From NCBI GenBank assembly GCA_019359615.1, contig JAHHHA010000029.1:1-64000 (forward strand): 64,000 nt of DNA, written 5' to 3'. The position numbers were made by a program, and so were the translations under genes. The stretch is from Cyanosarcina radialis HA8281-LM2. GTDB lineage: Bacteria; Cyanobacteriota; Cyanobacteriia; Cyanobacteriales; CCAP-1448. Below, piece after piece: positions 36,714-44,798 of this stretch. Positions within the stretch are counted from its first letter, which is position 1. Each line of letters opens with the position of its first letter. A model generated the notes under the pieces. It ran no database searches. It was not told the DNA's origin and saw only the letters and a list, made by a program, of their open reading frames with translations.

Positions 36714-38972
36714 CTACCGACTGCTGACTGGCTGGAAATTACGCAACCGCAACGCATTCGTCACCACCGAAACTGAGCTAAATGCCATGGCGGCCCCGGC
36801 AATAATTGGACTGAGCAACCAACCGAACACTGGGTAAAGAATCCCTGCCGCGATCGGAATTCCAGCAACGTTGTAGATGAAGGCAAAGAATAGGTTCTGC
36901 TTGATGTTGCGAATCGTCGCCCGACTGAGTTGAATGGCGGTAACGATACCTTGGAGGTCGCCAGAAATCAGAGTAATATCGCTAGCGGCGATCGCGACAT
37001 CCGTTCCCGTACCGATCGCAATTCCTACATCCGCTTGAGCTAGGGCAGGCGCGTCGTTAATCCCATCGCCTACCATGGCTACTACTTTGCCTTCAGTTTG
37101 AATCGTTTCCACTGTGGCCGCCTTTCGATCTGGGCGCACTTCGGCCAAGACTCGATCGATTCCCACTTCGCGGGCGATGACATTGGCAGTTCGTTGGTTG
37201 TCGCCCGTCAGCATCACCACTTCTAAGCCCATTCTCTGCAAGGTGCGAATGGCGCTGGCAGAAGAGGGCTTTACTGCATCGGCAATACCCATAATGCCTT
37301 CGGCTTTACCGTCTACCGCGATCCAGATGACTGTTTTGCCCAGGTATTCCAGCTTGTCCCACTGCGATCGCAACGCGGTAGTATTAATTCCTAATTCCGT
37401 CATCCAGCGGTGCGTGCCGATTTGCACCGATCGATCGGACGCGTAACCTTGCACCCCACTACCAGCGATCGCCTCAAACTCTTTAGCATCAGTCAACTCT
37501 ACCCCTTGAGAGCGAGCGTATTGCACCACGGCTTCAGCTAGGGGATGTTCTGAATTGCGCTCGACGGAGGCCGCTAGGTGTAACAGTTTTAGTTCGTTGC
37601 TATCGGCCGTACCATTAACGGTTATGTAGTCGGTGACGGTAGGCTTGCCTTGGGTAATCGTGCCAGTTTTATCGAGAACGATCGTCTGTAGCTTGTGGGC
37701 TAATTCCAGGCTTTCCGCGCCTTTAATTAAAATGCCGTTTTCTGCTCCTTTGCCCGTTCCGACCATAATTGAAGTCGGCGTTGCCAAGCCGAGGGCGCAG
37801 GGACAAGCGATAATCAGCACGCCGACGGTAGTAATTAACGCCATGGTGACGTTGCCCATGATATTAAACCAGAGGACGAAGGTAAGAATCGCGATCGCGA
37901 TTACTGCGGGCACAAACCATCCCGTCACTCGATCGGCCAGTCGTTGAATCGGCGCTTTCGATCCCTGCGCTTGCTGTACCAGGTTGACGATTTGAGCTAA
38001 AAAGGTATCTTTCCCAACTCGCGTGGCTCGAAACTTAAAGCTGCCAGTTTTGTTAATCGTGGCTCCGATGACTTCATCGCCTGGATGTTTCTTGACAGGG
38101 TAGCTCTCACCCGTCACCATGGATTCGTCGATCGTCGAGGAACCTTCGACAATTTTGCCATCGACTGGAATGTTCTCCCCAGGGCGAACGAGAATAATAT
38201 CGTCCAAAACTACTTCAGCAATGGGAACGTCAATTTCTCGATCGAGGCGAATCACCCGCGCCGTCTTGGGCTGCAACCCCATCAGCTTGCGAATAGCTTC
38301 TGATGTTTGCCCTTTGGCCCGATTTTCTAACAACCGTCCCAGCAGAATCAAAGCAATAATGACGGCTGCGGCCTCAAAGTAGACATCTGGGCTGAGCCTC
38401 TGGTTGACGAACCACTGAGGGAAAAATGTCGGAAATAACGAGTAAAGGTAAGCCGTACCCGTACCGATCGCCACTAGGGTATCCATGGTGGCAGTATGGC
38501 GTTTGAAGGCTTTCCAGGCGTTGAGGAAGAACCCGCTCCCCGCCCAAAACAATACCGGAGCCGTCAGCACCAGTTGCAGCCAGGAATTGTGCAACCACAT
38601 GGGGATGAAGGGAATATCTAACCCAGTCATGGCAGGCAGCGAACCAATTACCAGGACGGCACTGACAATGCCACTAAACCACACTTTCCTGGTTAACTTG
38701 CGGTTCTCGGTTTGTCGTTCCCGCCGCTCGGCATCATCTTCAGGGACAAGTACATCGTCTGGCATCGGCTGCGCCGCATATCCTGCGGCATCGACAGCAT
38801 TTTGAATCGTGGCTATATCGGTTTTACCAGGATCGTAAGTAACAGAGGCTCGATCGGCCCCAAAATTGACGCTGCACGCCTTCACTCCCGGTACGGAACG
38901 AATTGCTTCTTCAATGTTATTGGCACAGGAGGCACAACTCATGCCTCTTAGTTTTAGGGTTGTTGTGTCCAT
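36714..38972 (-). CDS. Copper-translocating P-type ATPase
   Basis: The 752-residue P1B ATPase pumps Cu(I) across the membrane, either out of the cell or into thylakoids (PacS/CtaA types). It has an N-terminal heavy-metal domain with GMSCASC (10-16), eight predicted helices, the phosphatase loop [11 protein letters not shown], the ion-path motif [11 protein letters not shown], the phosphorylation site [14 protein letters not shown] and the hinge [20 protein letters not shown]. The next gene upstream is a matching copper chaperone. Sequence alone does not tell which membrane it serves. Confidence 0.94.
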   Translation of the reverse strand: MDTTTLKLRGMSCASCANNIEEAIRSVPGVKACSVNFGADRASVTYDPGKTDIATIQNAVDAAGYAAQPMPDDVLVPEDDAERRERQTENRKLTRKVWFSGIVSAVLVIGSLPAMTGLDIPFIPMWLHNSWLQLVLTAPVLFWAGSGFFLNAWKAFKRHTATMDTLVAIGTGTAYLYSLFPTFFPQWFVNQRLSPDVYFEAAAVIIALILLGRLLENRAKGQTSEAIRKLMGLQPKTARVIRLDREIDVPIAEVVLDDIILVRPGENIPVDGKIVEGSSTIDESMVTGESYPVKKHPGDEVIGATINKTGSFKFRATRVGKDTFLAQIVNLVQQAQGSKAPIQRLADRVTGWFVPAVIAIAILTFVLWFNIMGNVTMALITTVGVLIIACPCALGLATPTSIMVGTGKGAENGILIKGAESLELAHKLQTIVLDKTGTITQGKPTVTDYITVNGTADSNELKLLHLAASVERNSEHPLAEAVVQYARSQGVELTDAKEFEAIAGSGVQGYASDRSVQIGTHRWMTELGINTTALRSQWDKLEYLGKTVIWIAVDGKAEGIMGIADAVKPSSASAIRTLQRMGLEVVMLTGDNQRTANVIAREVGIDRVLAEVRPDRKAATVETIQTEGKVVAMVGDGINDAPALAQADVGIAIGTGTDVAIAASDITLISGDLQGIVTAIQLSRATIRNIKQNLFFAFIYNVAGIPIAAGILYPVFGWLLSPIIAGAAMAFSSVSVVTNALRLRNFQPVSSR

Positions 38973-38980
38973 AAGACCTT

Positions 38981-39175
38981 CTATGCGACTGTATAACCAG
39001 CCTCGGTAATTGCTTGCTCGATCGCTGCTGCTGTCGCCTGGGTTTCAACGTTAACTAGCTTGGTTTTCGGGTCGGTTTGAACCGTAGCCCCAGGATCGAT
39101 CGCCTCGATCGCTTTGGTAATCTTTTCTCCACAAGCAGAGCAAGCCATGTTGGGAACTGTGAGTTGAAGAGCCAT
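38981..39175 (-). CDS. Copper chaperone (heavy-metal-associated domain)
   Basis: The 64-residue protein is a single HMA domain of the Atx1/CopZ type, with the Cu(I)-binding motif MACSACG (10-16) and a beta-alpha-beta-beta-alpha-beta pattern ending [12 protein letters not shown]. It ends nine bases before the Cu ATPase and delivers Cu(I) to the HMA domain of that pump. An 18-bp near-palindrome lies about 42 bases before its start. Confidence 0.93.
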   Translation of the reverse strand: MALQLTVPNMACSACGEKITKAIEAIDPGATVQTDPKTKLVNVETQATAAAIEQAITEAGYTVA

Positions 39176-39216
39176 AGTTTAAACCTCATGCATTCGTCGC
39201 TAATCCTATCTTGCAG

Positions 39217-39234
39217 TCTCTAGCTAGCTGGAGA
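39217..39234. promoter_or_regulatory. Near-palindrome upstream of the copper operon
   Basis: TCTCTAGCTAGCTGGAGA is a palindrome with one mismatched pair. On the minus strand a TTGACT hexamer (possible -35) lies next to it. This position would suit a metal-responsive repressor or MerR-type activator, but no matching regulator gene is nearby and the -10 region is weak. Confidence 0.4.
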
Positions 39235-39431
39235 GTCAAGAGCAAATTGTAGTACCCATACGGGCAAGAAAAACCTCCTCACTAGCAGAGAAACTGCACT
39301 CAAGTCAACCCCGGATTGCTAAAGCTGAAAATGGCGATGCTTCAGTTTCGATCGAATTGCTGATGCGGGCAATGTTAGCAATAGGCGCAACCCCTCAAGA
39401 AATTGGACAACTTATTTCACAATTAGGGTAA
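39228..39431 (+). pseudogene. 5'-truncated HTH antitoxin
   Basis: The open frame has no start codon and begins after an in-frame TAG at 39225. Its translation includes ARKTSSLAEKLHSSQPRIAK, then AENGDASVSIELLMRAMLAIGATPQEIGQLIS. The SSQPRIAKAE..DASVSIELL pattern is the HTH of XRE/HigA-type antitoxins paired with RelE-like toxins in cyanobacteria. The N-terminal quarter is missing and no toxin partner is next to it, so I call it a relic. Confidence 0.6.
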
Positions 39432-39526
39432 CGGGCGATCGCACTTTAGATTTTGGCAGTTGAGTAAAGGGCGATCGGCTATGACAGTATGGTATTAAGC
39501 TCAAAATCAAGTAGAGGAAAAAAGTC

Positions 39527-39745
39527 GTGACCACTGATGCAGAGATATTAAATACTGTTGCCCAAATGCCAGAAACACTTAAGCAAGAGCTTCTTCATTA
39601 TGCCAAATACCTATTTCAAAACTATTTAAAGACAGAAGCAGAAGAAAAATCTACAAAGCGTGGCGGGTTAGGAATTTGGAAAGACAAAATTTGGATTTCG
39701 GATGATTTTGATGAGCCACTTGAGGATTTTAAGGAGTATATGTAA
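39527..39745 (+). CDS. DUF2281 VapB-type antitoxin
   Basis: The 72-residue protein has the DUF2281 look: N-terminal helix LNTVAQMPETLKQELLHYAKYLFQNYLK, then a Gly-rich turn and a C-terminal toxin-wrapping tail ISDDFDEPLEDFKEYM. It starts with GTG preceded by GAGGAAA and ends two bases before the PIN toxin, the normal order for a type II pair. It should neutralise the toxin and may bind the operon promoter. Confidence 0.85.
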   Translation: MTTDAEILNTVAQMPETLKQELLHYAKYLFQNYLKTEAEEKSTKRGGLGIWKDKIWISDDFDEPLEDFKEYM

Positions 39746-39747
39746 GG

Positions 39748-40134
39748 ATGAATCTTTTACTAGATACTCATGCTTTTCTTTGGTATTTTCAAGGTAGCGA
39801 TCGACTAAGCCCAAAAGCAGCAGAAATACTTGAAAATACCAGCCATAACCTCTATATAAGTATTGCCAGTTTGTGGGAACTTGCCATCAAGCTTGGCTTG
39901 GGCAAACTTAGCTTGCAAAGCTCGTTCCACGATCTACAAGCGGTGCTAGAGCAACTTCTCATCAAAATCTTGCCTATTTCATTTGCCGATACGGAACGCT
40001 ATTTAAATTTGCCACTCCACCATCGCGATCCATTCGATCGCATTCTCGTCGCCCAAGCAATTAATAATTCTCTGGCGATCGTCAGTGCTGATGTGGCTTT
40101 TGATGCCTATCCAATTCAGCGGGTGTGGGAATGA
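39748..40134 (+). CDS. PIN-domain toxin (VapC type)
   Basis: The 128-residue PIN-domain ribonuclease begins MNLLLDTHAFLWYFQG, whose first Asp is an active-site residue. The Glu in ASLWELAIKLGLGKL and the Asp pair in LPLHHRDPFDRILVAQA complete the acidic quartet together with IVSADVAFDAY. Partner of the DUF2281 antitoxin. Activated VapC toxins cleave tRNA or other RNA to slow growth. Complete and apparently functional. Confidence 0.88.
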   Translation: MNLLLDTHAFLWYFQGSDRLSPKAAEILENTSHNLYISIASLWELAIKLGLGKLSLQSSFHDLQAVLEQLLIKILPISFADTERYLNLPLHHRDPFDRILVAQAINNSLAIVSADVAFDAYPIQRVWE

Positions 40135-40227
40135 AGGCGCGATGGCTACCCAAGTTTTTCACATTTGTACATCTAGCGAGTGCGTACAATAATAGCGACA
40201 GCCTTAACCTATCCCATTTTTGCGAGT

Positions 40228-41382
40228 ATGAATTCTATTGAAAAGACTTTAGTTGATTTGAATCAAAGAATTTTAGATTTTGAAAATTCTATATCTGAGC
40301 GTAGTGAAGAATTGGGGATTATTTTCAGTCATGCCTTGAAAATAATCGGGATAATTGAGTCTTCTTGGAGCGGATATTGGCTAAAATCATATGCTGATTT
40401 ATATTTTAATAACTTTCAAAAACCGCATCCCAGTAATCTTTTCGATCCACACGAAGCAAAACTGCTAGGAACAAGTAGAGGATTTAGTAGGAGAAATCAT
40501 TATGAAGTAGAGAGATTAATAGAAGAGCATTGTGAATTTAGCATAGATCGGATACGAGAAGAAATATCCGCTCAAATGGAACAAGCTACGCAAATACACG
40601 ACGATTTATGTATTGAGTTGTCGTTAATTAAGGCTGACTTAAAGTTTGCAGATGAAGTAAACGAACTAAAAGAGATCGAACAAATTGAATGGGGCGTATC
40701 TGTTTTAGAATGGGTCGAGCATAGAAAACCCAAAACTTTGGTCATAAGCCAGATTGATTACGAAAGAGGTTTTGAAGTTCCGCCACATATCTCTTGTCAA
40801 GCAAATATAATGCACTTTCTAGCAAGGAATTCTTCTATTTTAGATTTTATCAAAAGAGCGAAAAAATTAATTAGAAAAATTCAAATCAAACAAAATCTTG
40901 TTCAAGAACGGCCTGTTACTATCAATGGGATTGAGAACGTAATTAAAATTTGCAATTCTTTCCATATTGTGGCTCGGCAATTGAGACAGCGGCATAGTAA
41001 CAGAAACACGTTGGCTATCAAAGATGAATATGATGTACAAGATTTATTTCATGCCTTGCTAAGAATTTTCTTCGAGGATGTGCGATCGGAAGAGTGGACA
41101 CCGAGCTATGCAGGAGGCTCTTCGCGGGTCGATTTCTTACTCCAACCAGAAAAGATTGTAATAGAACTCAAGAAGACCAGAGATGGTTTAGAATCAAAAG
41201 AAGTCGGCAATCAGCTTTTGATTGATATTGCCCGTTACCAAAGCCATCCTGATTGTAAAAATCTTATATGTTTTGTATACGATCCAGAAGGAAGGATAGG
41301 AAATCCTAAAGGGCTAGAAAATGACTTAAATAATCTTTCAAGTGAAAAAATTAATATCGTTACACTGATTCGTCCTATTTGA
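40228..41382 (+). CDS. Putative PD-(D/E)XK nuclease protein
   Basis: I start at the ATG (MNSIEKTLVDL) 48 bases inside a GTG alternative. The 384-residue protein has a helical N-terminal region of unknown role and a C-terminal nuclease-like domain. That domain contains DLFHALLRIFFEDVRSEEWTP, then GGSSRVDFLLQPEKIVIELKKTR, in which the Asp in RVDF and the Glu-x-Lys in IELKK match the PD-(D/E)XK core (DpnII/MboI-like arrangement), followed by LLIDIARYQSHPDCKNLICFVYDPEG. It is more AT-rich than neighbouring genes. Adjacent TA genes suggest a defence or accessory patch, which is inference. Confidence 0.75.
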   Translation: MNSIEKTLVDLNQRILDFENSISERSEELGIIFSHALKIIGIIESSWSGYWLKSYADLYFNNFQKPHPSNLFDPHEAKLLGTSRGFSRRNHYEVERLIEEHCEFSIDRIREEISAQMEQATQIHDDLCIELSLIKADLKFADEVNELKEIEQIEWGVSVLEWVEHRKPKTLVISQIDYERGFEVPPHISCQANIMHFLARNSSILDFIKRAKKLIRKIQIKQNLVQERPVTINGIENVIKICNSFHIVARQLRQRHSNRNTLAIKDEYDVQDLFHALLRIFFEDVRSEEWTPSYAGGSSRVDFLLQPEKIVIELKKTRDGLESKEVGNQLLIDIARYQSHPDCKNLICFVYDPEGRIGNPKGLENDLNNLSSEKINIVTLIRPI

Positions 41383-41425
41383 TTTAGAGGGGTGTTGCCC
41401 CAGGATTTTCAAGATAAGTATATTG

Positions 41426-43291
41426 TCATCCTGCAAGCAAGATTAAGCGGAGGGGATCGAGGCGAACGTACCAAGGAAAAGGACGATCTTTCAACATTGC
41501 CCATTTTTCCTTAAACACTTCTGCTTGGACGTGGTAATCGCTAGGACTGTAAGGCGAACTGTTGAACTTCAAATAGAGAGTCATTCGGTGGGGAGTTTCG
41601 CTGGTGGCTGCTAACCAACAAGGAAAAGTGTTTTTCTCGTCAGCATTGTTAGTAAAGATGAGTTGATGGGCGCGAATTCCCACTCGTTCTAGTTGCGGTG
41701 GAATCGGTTCGACTACTTGCAGGGAACAACCCCAGTCGATCGCCTCCACTAATTGCGGATCGAGAACCACAGCGCGAGAGAAATTTTTGCATCCCGTCAG
41801 TTGAGCCACGCTGAAGCGATCGGGACGATCGAAGATCTGCTGTTTGCTACCGTGGGCGATCGCTCTGCCATTTTCCAACACCAAAAGATTCTCGCAAATC
41901 CGATAAGCCTCTTCCATGTTGTGAGTGACAAACAGCGTTACACCCTGGTAACTACTGAGAATTGAAGTTAATTCCCGTTCCATCTCGCTTCGCAGATGAG
42001 TATCTAACGCCGAAAACGGTTCGTCTAACAGCAGTACCTCTGGCTGACTCGCTAAAGCTCTAGCTAACGCCACCCGTTGCTGTTGTCCCCCAGAGAGTTG
42101 ATGGGGATAGCGATCGCCTAAACCCGTCAGTTGCACGACATTCAGTTGGGCTTCAACTCTTTGCTTGATGGCAAGCGATGACAGTCCTCTAGGCAAGCCA
42201 AAAGCGATGTTTTGGGCTACCGTCAGATGGGGAAAGAGGGCATAATTTTGAAAGATAAATCCAATTCGGCGATCGCGGCTGGGTAGATTAATCCCCTGCT
42301 GGGAGTCGAAAAGCGATCGGCCGTTCAACACGATCCGTCCAGCCGTAGGAGTTTCAATCCCCGCCAAACATCGCAAAATCATACTCTTGCCAGCCCCAGA
42401 AGCCCCTAATAATCCTAAAGGCTGTCTGTTGGTGGAGAAGGAGACATCCAGCCAAAAGCCAGGGAGTTGTTTCTCGATCTCCACAACCAATGTAGAGTTC
42501 GGAGTATCTCCTGCGGAGACGCTGCGCGAACGGAGTTCGGAGTATGCGCCGAGCGCAGGCTGCGCCAACGGAGTTCGGGATTGGGAATTCTCCTCTACTT
42601 CCCCTGCCTCCCCTGCTCCCCTGCCTCCCCTACTTCCCCCTCTTCCCCCTCTCCCTTCGACAGCGACGATCGCCGATAAGGAAATGCTGAGGATAATTAA
42701 CGCCCATATCCCCGCTTCTTGCATGGCTCCCGCTTCAACGGCAAAGTAGATCGCCATCGGGATAGTTTGGGTTTGTCCGGGAATGTTGCCCGCTACCATC
42801 AGGGTGGCTCCGAATTCTCCCAAAGCACGAGCGAACGTAAGAGTAGTTGCTGCTAAAATTCCTGGAGTGGCTAGGGGCATGGTAATTTGCCAAAAGACTT
42901 GCCACTCTGAAGCACCTAACGTTCTCGCCGCCCGTAACAGGTTAGCGTCGATTTGCTCGAAGGCTCCCAAGGTAGTTTTGTACATCAACGGAAAAGCTAC
43001 CACCGTCGCTGCGATCGCGGCTGCATACCAGGTAAAAACCACGCCGACGTTGAGGCGGGACAGTAATTGCCCGATCGGGCTATTTTTCCCCAACAGCAGC
43101 AGTAGCAAAAAACCGAGGACTGTGGGCGGCAAAATCAAGGGCGAAATCAAAATCCCTTCGATTAGAGATTTAGCTTTGCCTCGGTATCCCAGCATCCAGT
43201 AAGCGGCGGCTATGCCCAGAAAAAAAGCGATCGCGGTGGCAATTAGAGCCGTTTTTAAGGAAATCCAGAGCGGTGAAAAGTCAGAGGGCAT
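41426..43291 (-). CDS. ModB-ModC fusion, molybdate ABC transporter
   Basis: One 621-residue protein joins the permease and the ATPase of molybdate import. Residues 1-210 are ModB: six helices and the EAA segment AARTLGASEWQVFWQITMPLATPGILAAT. Residues from about 270 are ModC: Walker A GASGAGKS (296-303), signature LSGGQQQR, Walker B LLLDEPFSALDT, and a C-terminal regulatory part. The fusion is typical of cyanobacteria. The linker (about 212-267) is wholly repeat-derived, with a Gly/Arg-rich tract (GGRGGSRGGRGAGEAG) and [13 protein letters not shown], the same peptide found in LigA. The likely partner is ModA at 43669-44466. Confidence 0.94.
   Translation of the reverse strand: MPSDFSPLWISLKTALIATAIAFFLGIAAAYWMLGYRGKAKSLIEGILISPLILPPTVLGFLLLLLLGKNSPIGQLLSRLNVGVVFTWYAAAIAATVVAFPLMYKTTLGAFEQIDANLLRAARTLGASEWQVFWQITMPLATPGILAATTLTFARALGEFGATLMVAGNIPGQTQTIPMAIYFAVEAGAMQEAGIWALIILSISLSAIVAVEGRGGRGGSRGGRGAGEAGEVEENSQSRTPLAQPALGAYSELRSRSVSAGDTPNSTLVVEIEKQLPGFWLDVSFSTNRQPLGLLGASGAGKSMILRCLAGIETPTAGRIVLNGRSLFDSQQGINLPSRDRRIGFIFQNYALFPHLTVAQNIAFGLPRGLSSLAIKQRVEAQLNVVQLTGLGDRYPHQLSGGQQQRVALARALASQPEVLLLDEPFSALDTHLRSEMERELTSILSSYQGVTLFVTHNMEEAYRICENLLVLENGRAIAHGSKQQIFDRPDRFSVAQLTGCKNFSRAVVLDPQLVEAIDWGCSLQVVEPIPPQLERVGIRAHQLIFTNNADEKNTFPCWLAATSETPHRMTLYLKFNSSPYSPSDYHVQAEVFKEKWAMLKDRPFPWYVRLDPLRLILLAG
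42500..42658. repeat. Repeat-derived linker region inside modBC
   Basis: Bases 42539-42578 duplicate the 40-bp unit at 17285-17324 in ligA without mismatch and on the same strand and reading frame. Bases 42500-42540 are a related unit (GGAGTATCTCCTGCGGAGAC). Bases about 42600-42658 are a CCCCTGCCTC/CTTCCCCCTC low-complexity tract. All are translated as the linker between the permease and ATPase domains. Confidence 0.8.
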
Positions 43292-43668
43292 AAGCCAATG
43301 TTAATCTTTCTTCGATCGCCATTTTCAACTTAATCGAAGGCAGACCTAACCCCCTGTGTATACATAAGTTTTTGGTCTGAAGTTGGAGATTGTAGATCCC
43401 CCTAAATCCCCCTTAAAAAGCGGATGCGCTGTGCGGAGGTTCCCTCCGCATACAAGCGCACCAAGCAGCGGATGCAAGCGCGGCGAGGTTCCCATCTCCT
43501 AGCGGAGACGCTAGCCCTTCCAGGGCGGCTACGCCAACGCGTACCGTCAGGTCGTCCGCAGGACTTACGCCGAGCAGCTTGCACCAAGCAGGGGGACGAA
43601 GAGATCCGGTTCCCTCCTTAAAAAGGGGGGCTAGGGGGGATCTGAGAGGGTTTGGGGAGAGGTCAAAA
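43292..43668. repeat. Degenerate MITE C with repeat insertion, upstream of modBC
   Basis: Bases about 43355-43376 (TGTGTATACATAAGT) and the AGATCCCCCTAAATCCCCC ... GGGGGGATCT pair (43394-43641) match MITE C, but both outer ends are gone. A mosaic of other repeats (43415-43610) has been inserted into its centre. That mosaic includes one copy of the 54-bp inverted repeat that also flanks modA on the far side. No gene is visible. Confidence 0.65.
43415..43468 (+). repeat. 54-bp inverted repeat, copy 1 (flanks modA)
   Basis: Begins AAAAAGCGGATGCGCTGTGC and includes the internal hairpin GCGGAGG/CCTCCGC. Its exact reverse complement is at 44564-44617, on the other side of modA. All 54 positions match. 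Confidence 0.9.
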
Positions 43669-44466
43669 TTAAGCGTTACCAAATCCGTATTTCTGCCACA
43701 CCGCCCTCGCTTCAGAACCGATCGCAAATAGGAGATAGTTTTTAGCCGCTGCGACATTTTTGCTACTTTTGAGGACGGCGATCGGATAGACAATGGGTGA
43801 ATGGAGATTGTCTGCTGCCGTAGCTATAACTTTAACTTTTTCAGAAGTTCTGGCATCGCTGGTGTAAACCAAACCTGCATCGGCATTACCGCTTTCCACG
43901 GCTACCAGCACTTGACGGACGTTATTACTAAATACTAATTTGGGTCGAACTTGCTGCCAAATCCCTAAATTATTGAAGATTTCCTGGGCGTACTGCCCCG
44001 CAGGTACGCTTCTCGGTTCGCCGATCGCAATTCGTTTGAGGCGATCGCTAGTTAAATCCTCGAAGCTAGAAACCCCAGTAATATTATTAAGCACGATTAA
44101 TACCATGCTGTTAGTTGTCAGATTGCGGCGGGTATCTGGAACCAACAGCCCCTTTTGCTCTAGCGCATCCATCTGTTTCTTGCCAGCCGAAATAAAGATA
44201 TCGACTGGGGCCCCATTTTCAATTTGCTGTTGCAAAGCTCCAGAAGCACCAAAATTATAAGTATTTTTAGTTGTCGGTTGTTCTTGTTGGTAGAGGCGAT
44301 CGACTTCTTTTAGAGACTCTTTCAAGCTGATCGCTGCTGATACTAACAACTTATGGTTAGACTGGTTGGCAACCTGAGAGCGATCGAGCAGGGTGTTACC
44401 AATAATTAAGGCAATAGCCGTAGCGATCGCTAAGGAAATGAAGGTAATAAAGCGTTTTCTTTTCAT
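43669..44466 (-). CDS. modA: Molybdate-binding protein ModA
   Basis: ModA is the periplasmic molybdate receptor that feeds the ModBC transporter. The 265-residue protein has an N-terminal hydrophobic segment (ITFISLAIATAIALIIGNTLL), then VSAAISLKESLKEVDRLYQQ, NFGASGALQQQIENGAPVDIFISAGKKQMDALEQKGL, IAIGEPRSVPAGQYAQEIFNNLG, VESGNADAGLVYTSDA and YPIAVLKSSKNVAAAKNYLLF. The Ser and Ala/Tyr positions fit the oxyanion site of the family. It is separated from modBC by a repeat block, and the gene is enclosed by a perfect 54-bp inverted repeat. Confidence 0.95.
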   Translation of the reverse strand: MKRKRFITFISLAIATAIALIIGNTLLDRSQVANQSNHKLLVSAAISLKESLKEVDRLYQQEQPTTKNTYNFGASGALQQQIENGAPVDIFISAGKKQMDALEQKGLLVPDTRRNLTTNSMVLIVLNNITGVSSFEDLTSDRLKRIAIGEPRSVPAGQYAQEIFNNLGIWQQVRPKLVFSNNVRQVLVAVESGNADAGLVYTSDARTSEKVKVIATAADNLHSPIVYPIAVLKSSKNVAAAKNYLLFAIGSEARAVWQKYGFGNA

Positions 44467-44798
44467 ATTACTTCGACATTCGAGAATGTTAATTTAAACT
44501 CTTAGTAAATCGCGGCGGAAATCAAGCTACTATTCCCAATCGCTCGAAAGCTGATGCCATCAACTGCTTGGTGCGCTTGTATGCGGAGGGAACCTCCGCA
44601 CAGCGCATCCGCTTTTTGACTTTTGACTGGACGCTGAGCTTGTCGAAGCGTTGATTTTTGACTTCCGCGTATGGGAATTAGCACCATGTCTTTAACCTCA
44701 GTGGATTCAATTTCAACGGTTCCATCCTAGATAGCCAGGGGCGATCGCTTTGCGATATCCTTCGAGCATCTCCTGTCTTTCTTTCTCTTGCGTTGGAC
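44467..44798. other. Intergenic with repeats
   Basis: No gene is visible. It contains the second 54-bp inverted repeat (44564-44617), a short TTTTGAC heptad run (about 44614-44630), and the GCTGAGCTTGTCGAAGCG interspersed segment (about 44633-44650) that is also translated in queE and in the lipoprotein gene at 26262. Confidence 0.55.
44564..44617 (-). repeat. 54-bp inverted repeat, copy 2 (flanks modA)
   Basis: Exact reverse complement of 43415-43468. The pair encloses modA (43669-44466) in a 1.2-kb segment. Confidence 0.9.

Noticed and set aside
43413-43793. A minus-strand frame covering the end of modA and the repeat block
   Set aside because: Most of it is translation of inserted repeats, and the modA frame is clear in this region.
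44502-44687. A minus-strand frame rich in Arg/Gln/Lys
   Set aside because: It is encoded by the heptad and interspersed repeats, not by a conserved gene.
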